Of a DNA stretch of 64,000 bases, positions 1 to 8,602 are shown in pieces. Numbering within the stretch: position 1 is the first letter of the stretch; each line of letters begins with the position of its first letter. This stretch comes from Candidatus Hydrogenedentota bacterium. Its GTDB lineage: Bacteria > Hydrogenedentota > Hydrogenedentia > Hydrogenedentales > JAEUWI01. The DNA lies in NCBI GenBank assembly GCA_019637335.1, contig JAHBVV010000027.1:37270-101269 (forward strand), written 5' to 3'. The notes below the pieces were generated by a model. The model saw only the letters and a list, made by a program, of their open reading frames with translations, did no database searches and was not told the DNA's origin. The position numbers were made by a program, and so were the translations under genes.

Positions 1-151
1 AACGGATATCGACGAGGTCCTGGGCCGCCTGCGGAAGCATGGAGCCGAACTCATGGGCGAGATGGTGCAATACGAGGACCACTACCGCCTCTGCTATCTG
101 CGTGGCCCCGAAGGCATTATGATCGCGCTGGCGCAACCCCTGCGAGAGTGA
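1..151 (+). CDS. C-terminal end of a VOC (glyoxalase-fold) protein, partial
   Basis: The window opens inside this gene. The reading frame starts at base 2 and closes at the TGA at 149-151, leaving 49 codons. The tail contains YRLCYLRGPEGIMIALAQPL, which matches the usual last beta strand of glyoxalase/VOC-superfamily proteins, where a Glu in GPEGI is commonly a metal ligand. Substrate and full length cannot be judged from this piece. It could be a lactoylglutathione-lyase-like enzyme or one of the many VOC proteins of unknown role. Confidence 0.7.
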   Translation, partial: TDIDEVLGRLRKHGAELMGEMVQYEDHYRLCYLRGPEGIMIALAQPLRE

Positions 152-180
152 GCGGCGGCGGGTCGTTTCAGGCCAAAACG

Positions 181-597
181 CTAGAATTTCGCGTCCAGCG
201 CGTCCAGCAGTTCCTTCCCTCTCACGGTGCACTCCTCCGATGCGCACCGGCCGCTCTCTGTTTGCGTCCAGACGCCGGATGCCTCGCGCGTGAAGAAAAA
301 CTCGAACCCGTCGATGGTGTTGGTATCCGCGTATTCGACATAGACGGAGATCTTGCCGGACGGCGTTCCCCAGAACACCCACGGTTTCGAGGCGACCACA
401 TCGGCCGCCATCCGCCCGATCGCGGGGCCGCCCTCGCCCGGCTGCTGGAATTCGTCCAGCTTGGCCGAAGACAGCAAGGCCAATTCCCGCTCCAGCCGGC
501 GCAAGTGCAGCGCATTGGCCACCCAGGCGGCGACGAGCAGGACAAGGACAGTCAGGGCCACCGGCGTGGACCATCGATTTCGGGGCTTTTGTTCCAT
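181..597 (-). CDS. Small single-pass membrane protein, unknown function
   Basis: 138 residues. The start is the ATG at 597 (MEQKPRNRW), preceded by an AAAGGGA ribosome-binding site; the frame stays open further upstream only as a shadow of the neighbouring RNase D gene. Residues 12-32 form one hydrophobic segment, followed by a short charged stretch (RRLEREL) and a soluble domain ending in DALDAKF. That domain is rich in aromatic beta-strand-like sequence (KPWVFWG, VYVEYADT, FEFFFTREASG) and carries two cysteines near its end. It probably faces the periplasm, anchored by the N-terminal helix. I do not recognise the family. It is transcribed divergently from RNase D from a plausible promoter at 667-695. 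Confidence 0.65.
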   Translation of the reverse strand: MEQKPRNRWSTPVALTVLVLLVAAWVANALHLRRLERELALLSSAKLDEFQQPGEGGPAIGRMAADVVASKPWVFWGTPSGKISVYVEYADTNTIDGFEFFFTREASGVWTQTESGRCASEECTVRGKELLDALDAKF

Positions 598-666
598 GCT
601 ATGTCCCTTTTGCGCGTTTGAATTCCGGACCTTCCTGGCGCTCTCGGCGGGTTCCCGGGCGCCCGG

Positions 667-695
667 ATAATACGCCGGAAGGCCGGAGTATGCAA
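667..695 (-). promoter_or_regulatory. Candidate sigma70-type promoter for the small membrane protein gene
   Basis: Read on the minus strand, TTGCAT (695-690) and TATTAT (672-667) are separated by 17 bases. The gene starts about 70 bases downstream at 597. Inferred from consensus match only. Confidence 0.5.
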
Positions 696-712
696 ATGCG
701 GGCGCGCGCCCG

Positions 713-718
713 TATAAT
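713..718 (+). promoter_or_regulatory. Candidate -10 box for RNase D
   Basis: A perfect TATAAT at 713-718 lies 44 bases before the GTG start of RNase D, but no good -35 box is seen 16-18 bases upstream. It sits back-to-back with the minus-strand promoter at 667-695. Confidence 0.4.
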
Positions 719-762
719 ATCCGCGTAGACACCCGTACCACTGAGAAGAACCGGTAACGCCC

Positions 763-1926
763 GTGACTGAGCCACCCTTCGAATATATCGACACGCAGGA
801 AGGATGGGATCGCTGTGTGACACGCTTTGAAGCAGAACCCGCGGTCGCGATCGACTTGGAGGCCAACAGCCTCTTCGCCTATCGGGAGCAAGTGTGCCTG
901 CTCCAATTCTCCATAGCGGACCGGGACTATATTGTGGACCCGCTGGCGGGCCTGAACCTCGATCGCCTCGGCGACCTCCTCGCCAATCCCGCCGTCGAAA
1001 AGGTGTTTCACGCCTCCGAGTACGACATGATGCTGCTGAAGCGGGATCATGACTGGACAATCGTGAATCTCTTCGACACCATGTGGGCCGCCCGGATTCT
1101 GGGCTACAAGAACATGGGGCTCGCCTGGTTCCTGCAGGAATTCTACGGCGTAGAGCTGAGCAAGAAACACCAGAAGGCCAACTGGGCCCTCCGCCCGCTG
1201 ACCCCGGACATGCTGGCCTACGCCCAGGCCGACACCCACTACCTGCTCCGCTTGCGCGATGAGCTCCACGGGCGGCTCGAAGAAGCGGGACGCCTCGACG
1301 AGGCCAGCGAGATCTTCGCCGAGCAGTGCCGCGTGCGGCTGCCGGACCAGACCTTCGACCCCGATGGATTCTGGGGCCTCCGGGGAGCCCGGCATCTTAC
1401 CCCCGCCCAACTGGCGACCTTGCAGGCGCTCTACCTCTTTCGGGACGAGGAAGGGCGGCGCCGGGACCTCCCGGTTTTCAAGGTGTTGAACAACGAAGCC
1501 CTCTTGAACATGGCCCGGGAGGCCCCGAAAACCCGAAAGGCGCTCGCCGCGATCCACGGCGTGGGCCCGCGCAATGCCGACCGCTACGGCGATCAGCTGC
1601 TCCGGATCATCCGCGAGGCGCGCAAGGCCCCGCCGCCCGAACTGCCCGCGCGCAAGAAACGCCAGGATCAGGGCATCATCGATCGATTCGAGCGCCTCTC
1701 CCAGTGGCGCAAGGAGCGGGCCGTCGCGCGCGGAGTCGAATCCGACGTCATCCTTTCGCGGGAGACGATGTGGAGCATCGCGCGGTCCAATCCGGACTCG
1801 CTGGACGCCCTGGCCCGCGTCGACGGCATGGGCCCCCAGCGCATGAACCAGCACGGGGAACAGATCCTATCGGAACTGAACGAGGAGATGGCGGATCCCG
1901 TGCCTCAGCCCATGGAAGGCGCCTGA
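763..1926 (+). CDS. rnd: Ribonuclease D
   Basis: 387 residues, about the usual length for RNase D; GTG start. This is a 3'-5' exoribonuclease that trims the 3' ends of tRNA precursors and other structured RNAs in the cytoplasm. The DEDD exonuclease domain fills the first ~190 residues: D31-x-E33 in AIDLEAN is motif I, FHASEYDMMLLKR carries motif II, and YAQADTHYLLRL is the Yx3D motif III. Two HRDC-like helical regions follow (around residues 205-290 and 300-380, the second with DALARVDGMGPQR), the domain order of bacterial RNase D. It stands alone, divergent from the small membrane protein gene. Confidence 0.93.
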   Translation: MTEPPFEYIDTQEGWDRCVTRFEAEPAVAIDLEANSLFAYREQVCLLQFSIADRDYIVDPLAGLNLDRLGDLLANPAVEKVFHASEYDMMLLKRDHDWTIVNLFDTMWAARILGYKNMGLAWFLQEFYGVELSKKHQKANWALRPLTPDMLAYAQADTHYLLRLRDELHGRLEEAGRLDEASEIFAEQCRVRLPDQTFDPDGFWGLRGARHLTPAQLATLQALYLFRDEEGRRRDLPVFKVLNNEALLNMAREAPKTRKALAAIHGVGPRNADRYGDQLLRIIREARKAPPPELPARKKRQDQGIIDRFERLSQWRKERAVARGVESDVILSRETMWSIARSNPDSLDALARVDGMGPQRMNQHGEQILSELNEEMADPVPQPMEGA

Positions 1927-2032
1927 ACGGCGGGCGTCGGCCCGCGGCCGCATATGCTATTTTCTCCGGGGCGCGGGCAATCCATACCCGACAGCCCTGC
2001 ATGAATTCGAAAGGGACGGCGCCATTCATCCA

Positions 2033-3310
2033 TTGAACCAAAACCTTGACGAAGCCGCAACGCCCGACGCGGCCCTGCCCCGCCTGGCCCGGGTGGTCCA
2101 AATCGAGAACAGGCTGCTCCTCATCCGCTATGCGCTGGTGGGCGTCTATATAATTCTGAACCGATTCGATCTGGAGGGAGCCCTCAACCGGAACGCGCTC
2201 CTGCTCTTCATCGCCACCCTCGTGGCCCACAACATCCTCGTCCATGCGATTTCGGCCTCGGGGCGCGTCGCCTGGTACCTGGGCAACGGCAACACCCTCG
2301 CGCACCTGGCCTCCACCACCGCCGTCGTCGCCCTCACCGGCGGCGAGTCCAGCCCCTTCTGCCTGCTGTATTTTCTCATTCTACTGGCGCAAGTCCTGTA
2401 CGCCCCCCACTTCCGCCGAACCTACACCGTGCTCCTGCTTTGCGCCGTGGCGTTCAGCGCGGCGGTGATCGTCCGATATTTCACGATCGGGGCCGTGCCC
2501 CAACTCCTCCCGCTCTGCATCGTCTACCTCGCCCTCTCCCTCTGCTACCAGCTCATACAGAGCCTCGCCAACCTCCTCTACACGATCGAATTGGGCCTGC
2601 AAAACCGCGCCCAGGAACTCGCCTCCTCCAAAGCCACCCTGCGCACCATCCTCGACGCCGCCGACGGCCCCATCATCGTCTACGACGACAACGAATTCAT
2701 CACCGAGGTGAATATACGCGCCTGCGAATTCCTCCAGTGCCCCCGCGAGTCCCTGCTGGGAACCCGATTCCGCCAGTACCTCTTCGACGACGGAACCCTC
2801 CCCCACAAACTCGCCACACTCAAGTCCCGAGGCGAATACCAGGGCGAAGCCATCGCCGTCCTGCCGGAGGGCGACGAGCTCAACGTCACCGTGTCCGTTC
2901 GAAGCTACATCCGGGAAGGCCGCCGCTTCTTCGTCGCCCTCCTGCACGACATTACGGAACAAAAGCACCTCCAGGAGGCCACCCGGACCGCCAACCTGGA
3001 GCTCGAAAAAATCAACCGCGAACTCCAGCAGGTCGACACCCTGCGCAACGAATTCTACGCCACCGTGTCCCAGCGCCTGCGCTCGCCCCTCTCCGCCATC
3101 CTCGGCTATACCGACCTCCTCCTGAACGAAGAGCTCGGCGAACTCAACTCCGGCCAGCGCAAAGCCCTCCAGACCTGTCGCCGGAGCGTCGCCCGCGTCT
3201 TCGGGCTCGTGGACGAAGTCTTCGAGGCGCGCTCCGCATCAAGCGACCGCGATCCCGTCCATCCCGCGCCCGTAGCCGCCCGCCCGGGGCGCCACCAGCC
3301 GCCGCCCTGA
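2033..3310 (+). CDS. Membrane PAS protein with a degenerate histidine-kinase core (no phospho-acceptor His, no ATPase domain)
   Basis: 425 residues if read from the TTG at 2033; an ATT at 2024 sits better behind AAAGGGACGG (2010-2019), so the start is uncertain. Residues ~20-190 hold about five or six membrane helices. A PAS domain follows (~205-320, TILDAADGPIIVYDDN to LLHDITEQ), then a coiled linker and a DHp-like helix. Where kinases have SHELRTPL, this protein reads SQRLRSPL, so the phospho-acceptor His is Gln (residue 347). The protein ends about 75 residues later in a Pro/Arg-rich tail (VHPAPVAARPGRHQPPP) with no HATPase domain. It may be a membrane sensor that acts by protein contact rather than phosphorylation. 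A frameshift that cut off an ATPase domain is less likely, because a different gene starts 118 bases downstream. Confidence 0.75.
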   Translation: MNQNLDEAATPDAALPRLARVVQIENRLLLIRYALVGVYIILNRFDLEGALNRNALLLFIATLVAHNILVHAISASGRVAWYLGNGNTLAHLASTTAVVALTGGESSPFCLLYFLILLAQVLYAPHFRRTYTVLLLCAVAFSAAVIVRYFTIGAVPQLLPLCIVYLALSLCYQLIQSLANLLYTIELGLQNRAQELASSKATLRTILDAADGPIIVYDDNEFITEVNIRACEFLQCPRESLLGTRFRQYLFDDGTLPHKLATLKSRGEYQGEAIAVLPEGDELNVTVSVRSYIREGRRFFVALLHDITEQKHLQEATRTANLELEKINRELQQVDTLRNEFYATVSQRLRSPLSAILGYTDLLLNEELGELNSGQRKALQTCRRSVARVFGLVDEVFEARSASSDRDPVHPAPVAARPGRHQPPP

Positions 3311-3427
3311 TCCCCGAAACGCCGCCCGCCAGTTGATTCCCCCGGGATGCGCGTGAGACAATGAACGCCCCCGGAATTCTTCGTCCGAACTCGCCGAATC
3401 ACACTACCACAGAAGGAGTATACCGCC

Positions 3428-4648
3428 ATGTCCCAGATCGAAGGGAAGGCCCTGGTCGCACAGGGCGGCGGCCCCACGGCCGTCATCAACCAGAGCGTCG
3501 TGGGCGCCGTCCTCGAAGCGCGCAAATTCCCGCACGTGACCCACGTCTACGGCGCGCTCCACGGGGTCAACGGCATCATCAACGAGAACTTCCTCGACCT
3601 CACCGAGGCCACGACCCACAACCTCGAAATCGTCGCCAACACCCCCAGCTCCGGACTCCTTTCCACGCGCGATAAACCGGACGTCGCCTACTGCAAAAAG
3701 ATCTTCGAAATCTGCAAAATACACGGCATCCGATTCTTCATGTACTGCGGCGGCAACGACAGCGCCGACACCTGCCGCATCGTGAACGAGGAAGCCGACA
3801 AGGCCGGCTACGAGCTCCGCGTCATCCACATCCCCAAGACCATCGACAACGACCTCCTCGTCACCGACCACTGCCCCGGATTCGGCTCCGCCGCCCGCTA
3901 CGTCGCCCAGGCCTTCGCCGGCGTAAACCTCGACAACCGCGCCCTCCCCGGCGTATACATCGGCGTCGTCATGGGCCGCCACGCCGGCTTCCTCACCGCC
4001 GCCTCCTGCCTCGCCCGCAAATATCCCGACGACGGCCCCCACCTCATCTACGTCCCCGAGCGCCCGCTCAGCAAGAAGCAGTTCGTCGATGACGTCGCCG
4101 CCGCCTACAAGAAATACGGCCGCTGTGTCGTCGCCGTCTCCGAAGGCGTCGTCGACGCCAAAGGCCGCCCGATCGCCGAGCAATTCACCGGCGGCGAAAA
4201 AGACGCCCACGGCAACGTCCAGCTCTCCGGCACCGGGGCCCTCGGCGATCTGCTCAGCTCCTGGGTCAAGGAAGGCACCAAGATCTCCCGCGTCCGCGCC
4301 GATACCCTCGGCTACATCCAGCGGAGCTTCCTCGGCTGCGTCAGCGAATCCGACAAACGCGAAGCCCGCGAAGTCGGCGAAAAGGCCGCCCAGTTCGCCA
4401 TCTGGCACAACCTCGACGGCTCCGTCGCCATGCGCCGCGTCGGCGACTACGCCATCGAATATTTCCTCACCCCCCTCGAAACCGTCGCCCGCAAGAGCCG
4501 CGAAATGCCCGCCAAGTTCATCAACAAGCAAGGCAACTACGTCACCGACGCCTTCCGCGCCTACGTTGCGCCCCTCGTCGGCGACCTGCCCCACGTCGAA
4601 CGCATCCACGCCCCCCGCGTCGCCAAGATCGCCAACAAAGGCAAGTAA
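3428..4648 (+). CDS. pfp: 6-phosphofructokinase, pyrophosphate-dependent type
   Basis: 406 residues, ATG start preceded by AGAAGGAG. It interconverts fructose 6-phosphate and fructose 1,6-bisphosphate in glycolysis/gluconeogenesis. QGGGPTAVIN near the N terminus is the phosphoryl-donor loop. GGND at 108-111 and PKTIDND at 136-142 mark the PPi-using class: ATP enzymes have GGDGS and PGTIDND at these places, and the Asp and Lys are the known determinants of PPi specificity. MGRHAGFL is the substrate-binding motif. A strong terminator follows the gene. PPi use would make the step reversible and energy-saving. Family assignment is firm; donor specificity is inferred from these residues. Confidence 0.92.
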   Translation: MSQIEGKALVAQGGGPTAVINQSVVGAVLEARKFPHVTHVYGALHGVNGIINENFLDLTEATTHNLEIVANTPSSGLLSTRDKPDVAYCKKIFEICKIHGIRFFMYCGGNDSADTCRIVNEEADKAGYELRVIHIPKTIDNDLLVTDHCPGFGSAARYVAQAFAGVNLDNRALPGVYIGVVMGRHAGFLTAASCLARKYPDDGPHLIYVPERPLSKKQFVDDVAAAYKKYGRCVVAVSEGVVDAKGRPIAEQFTGGEKDAHGNVQLSGTGALGDLLSSWVKEGTKISRVRADTLGYIQRSFLGCVSESDKREAREVGEKAAQFAIWHNLDGSVAMRRVGDYAIEYFLTPLETVARKSREMPAKFINKQGNYVTDAFRAYVAPLVGDLPHVERIHAPRVAKIANKGK

Positions 4649-4692
4649 CGCGCGGCACGGCCAGAAGGCGCGAGCCAGCTCGCATCAAACAC

Positions 4693-4730
4693 AACGGGGC
4701 GCCCCCGCGGGGGCGCCCCGTTCTCTATTT
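4693..4730 (+). terminator. Rho-independent terminator after the phosphofructokinase gene
   Basis: Bases 4693-4722 are a perfect 15+15 inverted repeat (AACGGGGCGCCCCCG and its complement), followed by the T-rich CTCTATTT. Confidence 0.85.
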
Positions 4731-4777
4731 CGCGCCCCCGGCGCCCGCCCCCGCACACACGCCCGGCGAAATTTTTT

Positions 4778-4805
4778 TTGACACGGGGACCCGAAATTCT
4801 ATACA
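4778..4805 (+). promoter_or_regulatory. Promoter for the tRNA-Phe / tRNA-Thr pair
   Basis: A perfect TTGACA (4778-4783) and TATACA (4800-4805) are separated by 16 bases. The tRNA starts 14 bases after the -10 box. Bases just before the -35 box are a run of T, as in many strong stable-RNA promoters. Confidence 0.75.
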
Positions 4806-4819
4806 CTTCCCATCCCGGT

Positions 4820-4895
<76 letters not shown>

Positions 4896-4920
4896 TTTTA
4901 TCTTTTATACCTCTTTGAGG

Positions 4921-4996
4921 GCTGGAATAGCTCAGTCGGTAGAGCGCTTCACTCGTAATGAAGAGGTCCGGGGTTCGATTCCCCGTTCCAGCTCCA
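4921..4996 (+). tRNA. tRNA-Thr (CGT)
   Basis: 76 bases with all stems intact. The acceptor GCTGGAA pairs with TTCCAGC, the anticodon stem CTTCA/TGAAG has loop CTCGTAA with anticodon CGT, and the T arm is CGGGG/CCCCG with TTCGATT. CCA is encoded. It lies 25 bases after tRNA-Phe, so the two are probably co-transcribed. Confidence 0.97.
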
Positions 4997-5007
4997 GTAA
5001 GTATTTG

Positions 5008-5051
5008 CCACCAAGCGACTTATCATCTCAGTTGTTTGGTGGTTTTCTTTT
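5008..5051 (+). terminator. Candidate terminator after tRNA-Thr
   Basis: CCACCAA (5008-5014) pairs with TTGGTGG (5036-5042) and is followed by TTTTCTTTTG. The loop is long (21 bases), so strength is uncertain. The end of a minus-strand cytochrome gene lies 57 bases further on. Confidence 0.55.
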
Positions 5052-5108
5052 GCATGGACGCCGCGTTCTCGGGGCTTGCAGGTTTGTATGCGCGGCGGCA
5101 TCCCGCGC

Positions 5109-7565
5109 TTACTCCAATGTGGGATACACGATCTCCCCCCGGAGTTGTGCTTCTCCGCCTTCCTTCTCGTAGACGCCGTAGAAGATGGAGCACGAATCGA
5201 GCCACACGGTCAGGCGGTGGAGTTCCTCGTCTGTGAGTTCGACGCCGTGGTGATCCTGTGAGAGCAGGGCGTACAACTTCGAGGCTCGCGCGCCGAACTT
5301 CCCCGGGGTTGTGCGGTGGGGGTTCCCGTACCGCCAGAAGCCATAGTCCGGGGCGAGGCTGTGGTAGGAAGCGAACCAGATCTTCGCGCCGTCCGCAATC
5401 ACCTCGCTGTCCAGCCTTGGCGCGTCCTTGCCGGGCTGGTGGCAGCTTACGCACTTGGCGTCGAGCACCGGCTGCACGAGCCGGGGATAGCTGAAGGGAT
5501 TGGTTCCGTCCACGTCGGGCGTGAGGGGTAGCGCTGTCCGTTGCATCGCGATGGGTTTGGTATTCATGGCCATGGGCGCCGAGGTTTTCGGCTCGTGGCA
5601 CCCCTGGCAGGAGAGGCGCTCTCCGGGCTTGAGGTAGGTGGAGGAGCGCATCGATTGTATCGCCAGACCCTTCTCGTCCAGCGCCTGGAAGAACAGCTCA
5701 ACGTTGGGCGGGGCGATGAAGTGGGCGCTGCCGTCTTTTTCGACGGGCGTGGTTCCGAGGACGTAGCGCGCGAGGATCACGGAATCCGAGCCTTCTTCGC
5801 CGGGCAGCCGCATGCCGATTTCATGCGGCGGTTCACCGGACGGGACCGACATCGGGATGATCTGGTATACGCGCAACGCGGCAATCCGGGCGCCGTCGGG
5901 CCAGGGCATATGGCTGTCGTACACGTTGGCGATCGCGACCGTTGCTTCCGCGTCTGGATCGTCGGGCAGCGGCGAGGGGATGATCGGCGGCGCGGTGCGG
6001 GCGCGCAGAGGAATCGGATTCTGACAGGAAATGTCGGGGTCGCGGTAGAGCAGTTCCTTGTTCCCGAAGACATCCACGAGATAGATCCCGTAGTTGCCGG
6101 CGAGTTCGTCCGTCCCCTGCATGCCCTGCTCCGGCGTCATCTGGTCATCGTACGCGCAGAGGTAGTACTGTTCGCTGAGGGGCCAGGCGGTTCCGTAGAC
6201 CTGGGCGCCGCCCTGCGACTCTGGAAAGTCCACTTCGGGTGTGACGCGCCTGACCGGGGCCATTCCGTCGTCGTCCTTCACCCTCGGGTCAATTACGATG
6301 AGCGAACCAAAGGCCTGGCCGTGGTGCGGCGTGGCAGTCGCCACGAATTTGTGCGATGCGGGGATAGCGCGGATGTCCATTTCCATGTCCGCGCGGGCCT
6401 TGCGGGGGCTGAAATTGCCGTGGACCGCGCGGGAATCGCGCCCGTCGGGCTTGGTGATCCAGGGGTGGTGCGCCACGCACCCGTGCCGGTCCACGTAATC
6501 CCAGCGCGTGTAGATAATTTGCCCGTCATGGGTAACGCTCGGGTGCCACTCGTTGGTTTCGTGGGGGCTCAGGCAGCGTATGTCCGTGCCGCTGCTGTCC
6601 ATGTCGTAGAGGGTATAGGTTGGGCAGACGCGCCCGCAGCGCAGATAGCCGCCCCGGCGCTCGGTGATGAACGCGATGCGCCCATCGGGCATCCAGCAGG
6701 GGTCGAAGTCGTTCCATGTGCCGTCGGTCAGTTGCGCCAGCCCGGTACCGTCAACATTCGTCTTGAAGATATGGTAACTGCGCCCCGGATGCCAGTGTCC
6801 CCGCGATGGGTCGGTGTGGTATCGGTGCTCGGTGTCTCCCTCGCATTCCGTGTACGCAAACAGGATCTGCGCGCCATCGAAGGAGAGATCCGGCGACAGA
6901 AAGGAACCGCCCGCGAGCGTTTGTCCCGCGAGACGTCCATGTTCCACCACGGATTCCGCGAGCAGATCCGTGACGGCGGGTTCCGGGCCGAATGGATTGT
7001 GCAGCACGAACAGCCCGCCGCCCGGCCGCGCGTTGACGCCGTAATACTGATCGCACATGTGGTTGAAGCTGGCCCGATGCCGCTTCAGGAATAGCAGTCG
7101 ATCAAAATCGAGCAGTGGATTCGCGAAGGCAATCTCGCGCCGCAGCAGGCAGGCCTCGGTATACAAATCGCGCCGCGCGGCCCCGGATTCCATCGCGGTC
7201 GCGTCACTTCGCGCCTTGAGTTCATCGAATCGCGATTTCAATCCCTGGAGCCGGGCGTTTGCGGGGGAATCCAGCGCGAGGAGGTCGTCCAGCAGCGCGC
7301 CGGTGCGCCGCAGCACAATATCGAGGGGATCGCGGTCGCCGGGTTGAATAAGGGCGGCCGGATGGAAGGTTTGCGCCGCATGCCCGGCGATGGCGTCGCG
7401 CCGGGCCAGGTCCGCGGTCAGGGTTTCGTACTGGCGCGCCATTTCCGAATCAAGTCCGGGGACAATCGGTTCTCCGCCGTGGGCTGCGAGGGCCGGAAGG
7501 GCGCCCGCCAGGATCAGGCTGATGAAGGAAAGGGTGGTTGCAGGGCTCGCGATGGCGTGTCTCAC
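5109..7565 (-). CDS. HzsA-like secreted diheme c-type cytochrome with beta-propeller (paralogue 1)
   Basis: 818 residues from the GTG at 7565, which lies 8 bases after AAGGAG; a TTG two codons upstream is too close to that site. A signal peptide (ending near GALPALAA) exports it. A helical region (~35-170) leads into a WD40-like/PD40 propeller with repeated LTDGTWNDFDPCWMPDGRIAF-type blades. A middle domain carries CQGCH (C653/C656/H657) and a C-terminal domain carries CVSCH (C705/C708/H709). This order is that of the hydrazine synthase alpha subunit of anammox bacteria (~800 residues). A cysteine in GGYLRC (C310) sits near where the zinc-binding Cys of Kuenenia HzsA is reported. The residue 4 after the first CxxCH His is Thr, whereas I recall a heme-ligating Tyr in HzsA. 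Reaction unknown. It is the last gene of a three-gene minus-strand operon. Confidence 0.8.
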   Translation of the reverse strand: MRHAIASPATTLSFISLILAGALPALAAHGGEPIVPGLDSEMARQYETLTADLARRDAIAGHAAQTFHPAALIQPGDRDPLDIVLRRTGALLDDLLALDSPANARLQGLKSRFDELKARSDATAMESGAARRDLYTEACLLRREIAFANPLLDFDRLLFLKRHRASFNHMCDQYYGVNARPGGGLFVLHNPFGPEPAVTDLLAESVVEHGRLAGQTLAGGSFLSPDLSFDGAQILFAYTECEGDTEHRYHTDPSRGHWHPGRSYHIFKTNVDGTGLAQLTDGTWNDFDPCWMPDGRIAFITERRGGYLRCGRVCPTYTLYDMDSSGTDIRCLSPHETNEWHPSVTHDGQIIYTRWDYVDRHGCVAHHPWITKPDGRDSRAVHGNFSPRKARADMEMDIRAIPASHKFVATATPHHGQAFGSLIVIDPRVKDDDGMAPVRRVTPEVDFPESQGGAQVYGTAWPLSEQYYLCAYDDQMTPEQGMQGTDELAGNYGIYLVDVFGNKELLYRDPDISCQNPIPLRARTAPPIIPSPLPDDPDAEATVAIANVYDSHMPWPDGARIAALRVYQIIPMSVPSGEPPHEIGMRLPGEEGSDSVILARYVLGTTPVEKDGSAHFIAPPNVELFFQALDEKGLAIQSMRSSTYLKPGERLSCQGCHEPKTSAPMAMNTKPIAMQRTALPLTPDVDGTNPFSYPRLVQPVLDAKCVSCHQPGKDAPRLDSEVIADGAKIWFASYHSLAPDYGFWRYGNPHRTTPGKFGARASKLYALLSQDHHGVELTDEELHRLTVWLDSCSIFYGVYEKEGGEAQLRGEIVYPTLE

Positions 7566-7604
7566 GGCCAAAACTCCTTCGTAATCGGCAATGCGGCGCC
7601 GAAT

Positions 7605-8555
7605 TCAGTGCAGCACTTCGCCCAGCAGCGGATTGCCCGGCACATCGAGAATCTGCACGCTGGAGATCGTCTTCATGGTCTTGTGGTCCTGAAAAGTCCA
7701 CACGACTTCCTTGTCCCGTGTAACCTCGATCAGGTGCGGCGCCTGGCCAAACTGGTCGCGCCCCACCCAGTTCGCCAGAACGGTGTTCCCGTTTGGCAGC
7801 CGGTGGACCCCCGCGACAAACTTGAGCGATATGCCGGGCAACTCGTCGTGCGCCACTTTCCAGACTTCCCGGCCATCGGGATCCACTTCAAGGACCATCG
7901 GGGCCTCGCGCATGTCGCCACAAGTAATCAGCGTGTTCCCGTCGGGAAGCCGGATCGCGCTGTGCGGGCCGCCGGGCGCGGCGAATTCCTTGACCACGGT
8001 CCCGTCCTGCGCGTATTCCCGGACGATTTCCTGGCCCGAATGCGCCACCAGGTAATTGCCGTTGACCAGCTTTCGGGCATTGCGCATGAAGATATGGCCG
8101 CCGTCCTCGCCCTCGGGAAGCAGCCGAAGTTCGCTGACGATTGCGCCGGCGGGGTCCACCTCCAGGAGGCGCCCGCTGTTGCACTCGGCGATGAACGTGT
8201 TGCCGTTGGCCAGGGGCTGGCAGGCGTAGATTTCGCTATCGGAAGCGTAGCGAAACACGATCTCCTTGTCCCGGTTGACCCCGGTCACGCCCGTGCCGGT
8301 GTTGAAAAGCAGGTTGCCATTGGGGAGCACCCAGATATCGTTGCAGGCGCCGCCGGTTTCGTATTCCCACTCCACCTCGCCGTCCGCGTTCACCAGAAAC
8401 ACCTTCTGGCCGGTGTAGTCCGCCGCCGCAAAGTGGTGGCCCGGGCCCGTCTGCACGGCTTGCTCCGAGGTCTCCTGCGCGGTGGCTCCCGGCAAGTTTG
8501 CGAGCAACACACACAACACAGGCGCCAGGGCTTTAATGAGCATATGCGGTTTCAT
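7605..8555 (-). CDS. Secreted beta-propeller protein (PQQ/arylsulfotransferase-like repeats)
   Basis: 316 residues; ATG behind GGGGAGAC. A signal peptide covers residues 1-26 (LCVLLANLPGATA). The mature part is one propeller built of repeats of the form VNADGEVEWEYETGG, LPNGNLLFNTGTG, LANGNTFIAECNSGR and LPDGNTLITCGD, typical of propellers that annotation pipelines call PQQ-like or arylsulfotransferase-like. There is no heme motif and no catalytic domain. It lies between two HzsA-like cytochrome genes with gaps of only 39 and 47 bases, so it is almost certainly co-expressed with them. By analogy with the heme-free propeller subunit (beta) of hydrazine synthase it may be a structural partner; that is inference. 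Confidence 0.7.
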   Translation of the reverse strand: MKPHMLIKALAPVLCVLLANLPGATAQETSEQAVQTGPGHHFAAADYTGQKVFLVNADGEVEWEYETGGACNDIWVLPNGNLLFNTGTGVTGVNRDKEIVFRYASDSEIYACQPLANGNTFIAECNSGRLLEVDPAGAIVSELRLLPEGEDGGHIFMRNARKLVNGNYLVAHSGQEIVREYAQDGTVVKEFAAPGGPHSAIRLPDGNTLITCGDMREAPMVLEVDPDGREVWKVAHDELPGISLKFVAGVHRLPNGNTVLANWVGRDQFGQAPHLIEVTRDKEVVWTFQDHKTMKTISSVQILDVPGNPLLGEVLH

Positions 8556-8602
8556 TCCGTCGGTCTCCCCGCCACTTCCGGCGGCAGTTGGTTTTCACCC
8601 CA

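Noticed and set aside
181..1854. 557-codon minus-strand frame across RNase D
   Set aside because: Only its last 138 codons are a gene. The rest is the GC-rich shadow of RNase D on the opposite strand.
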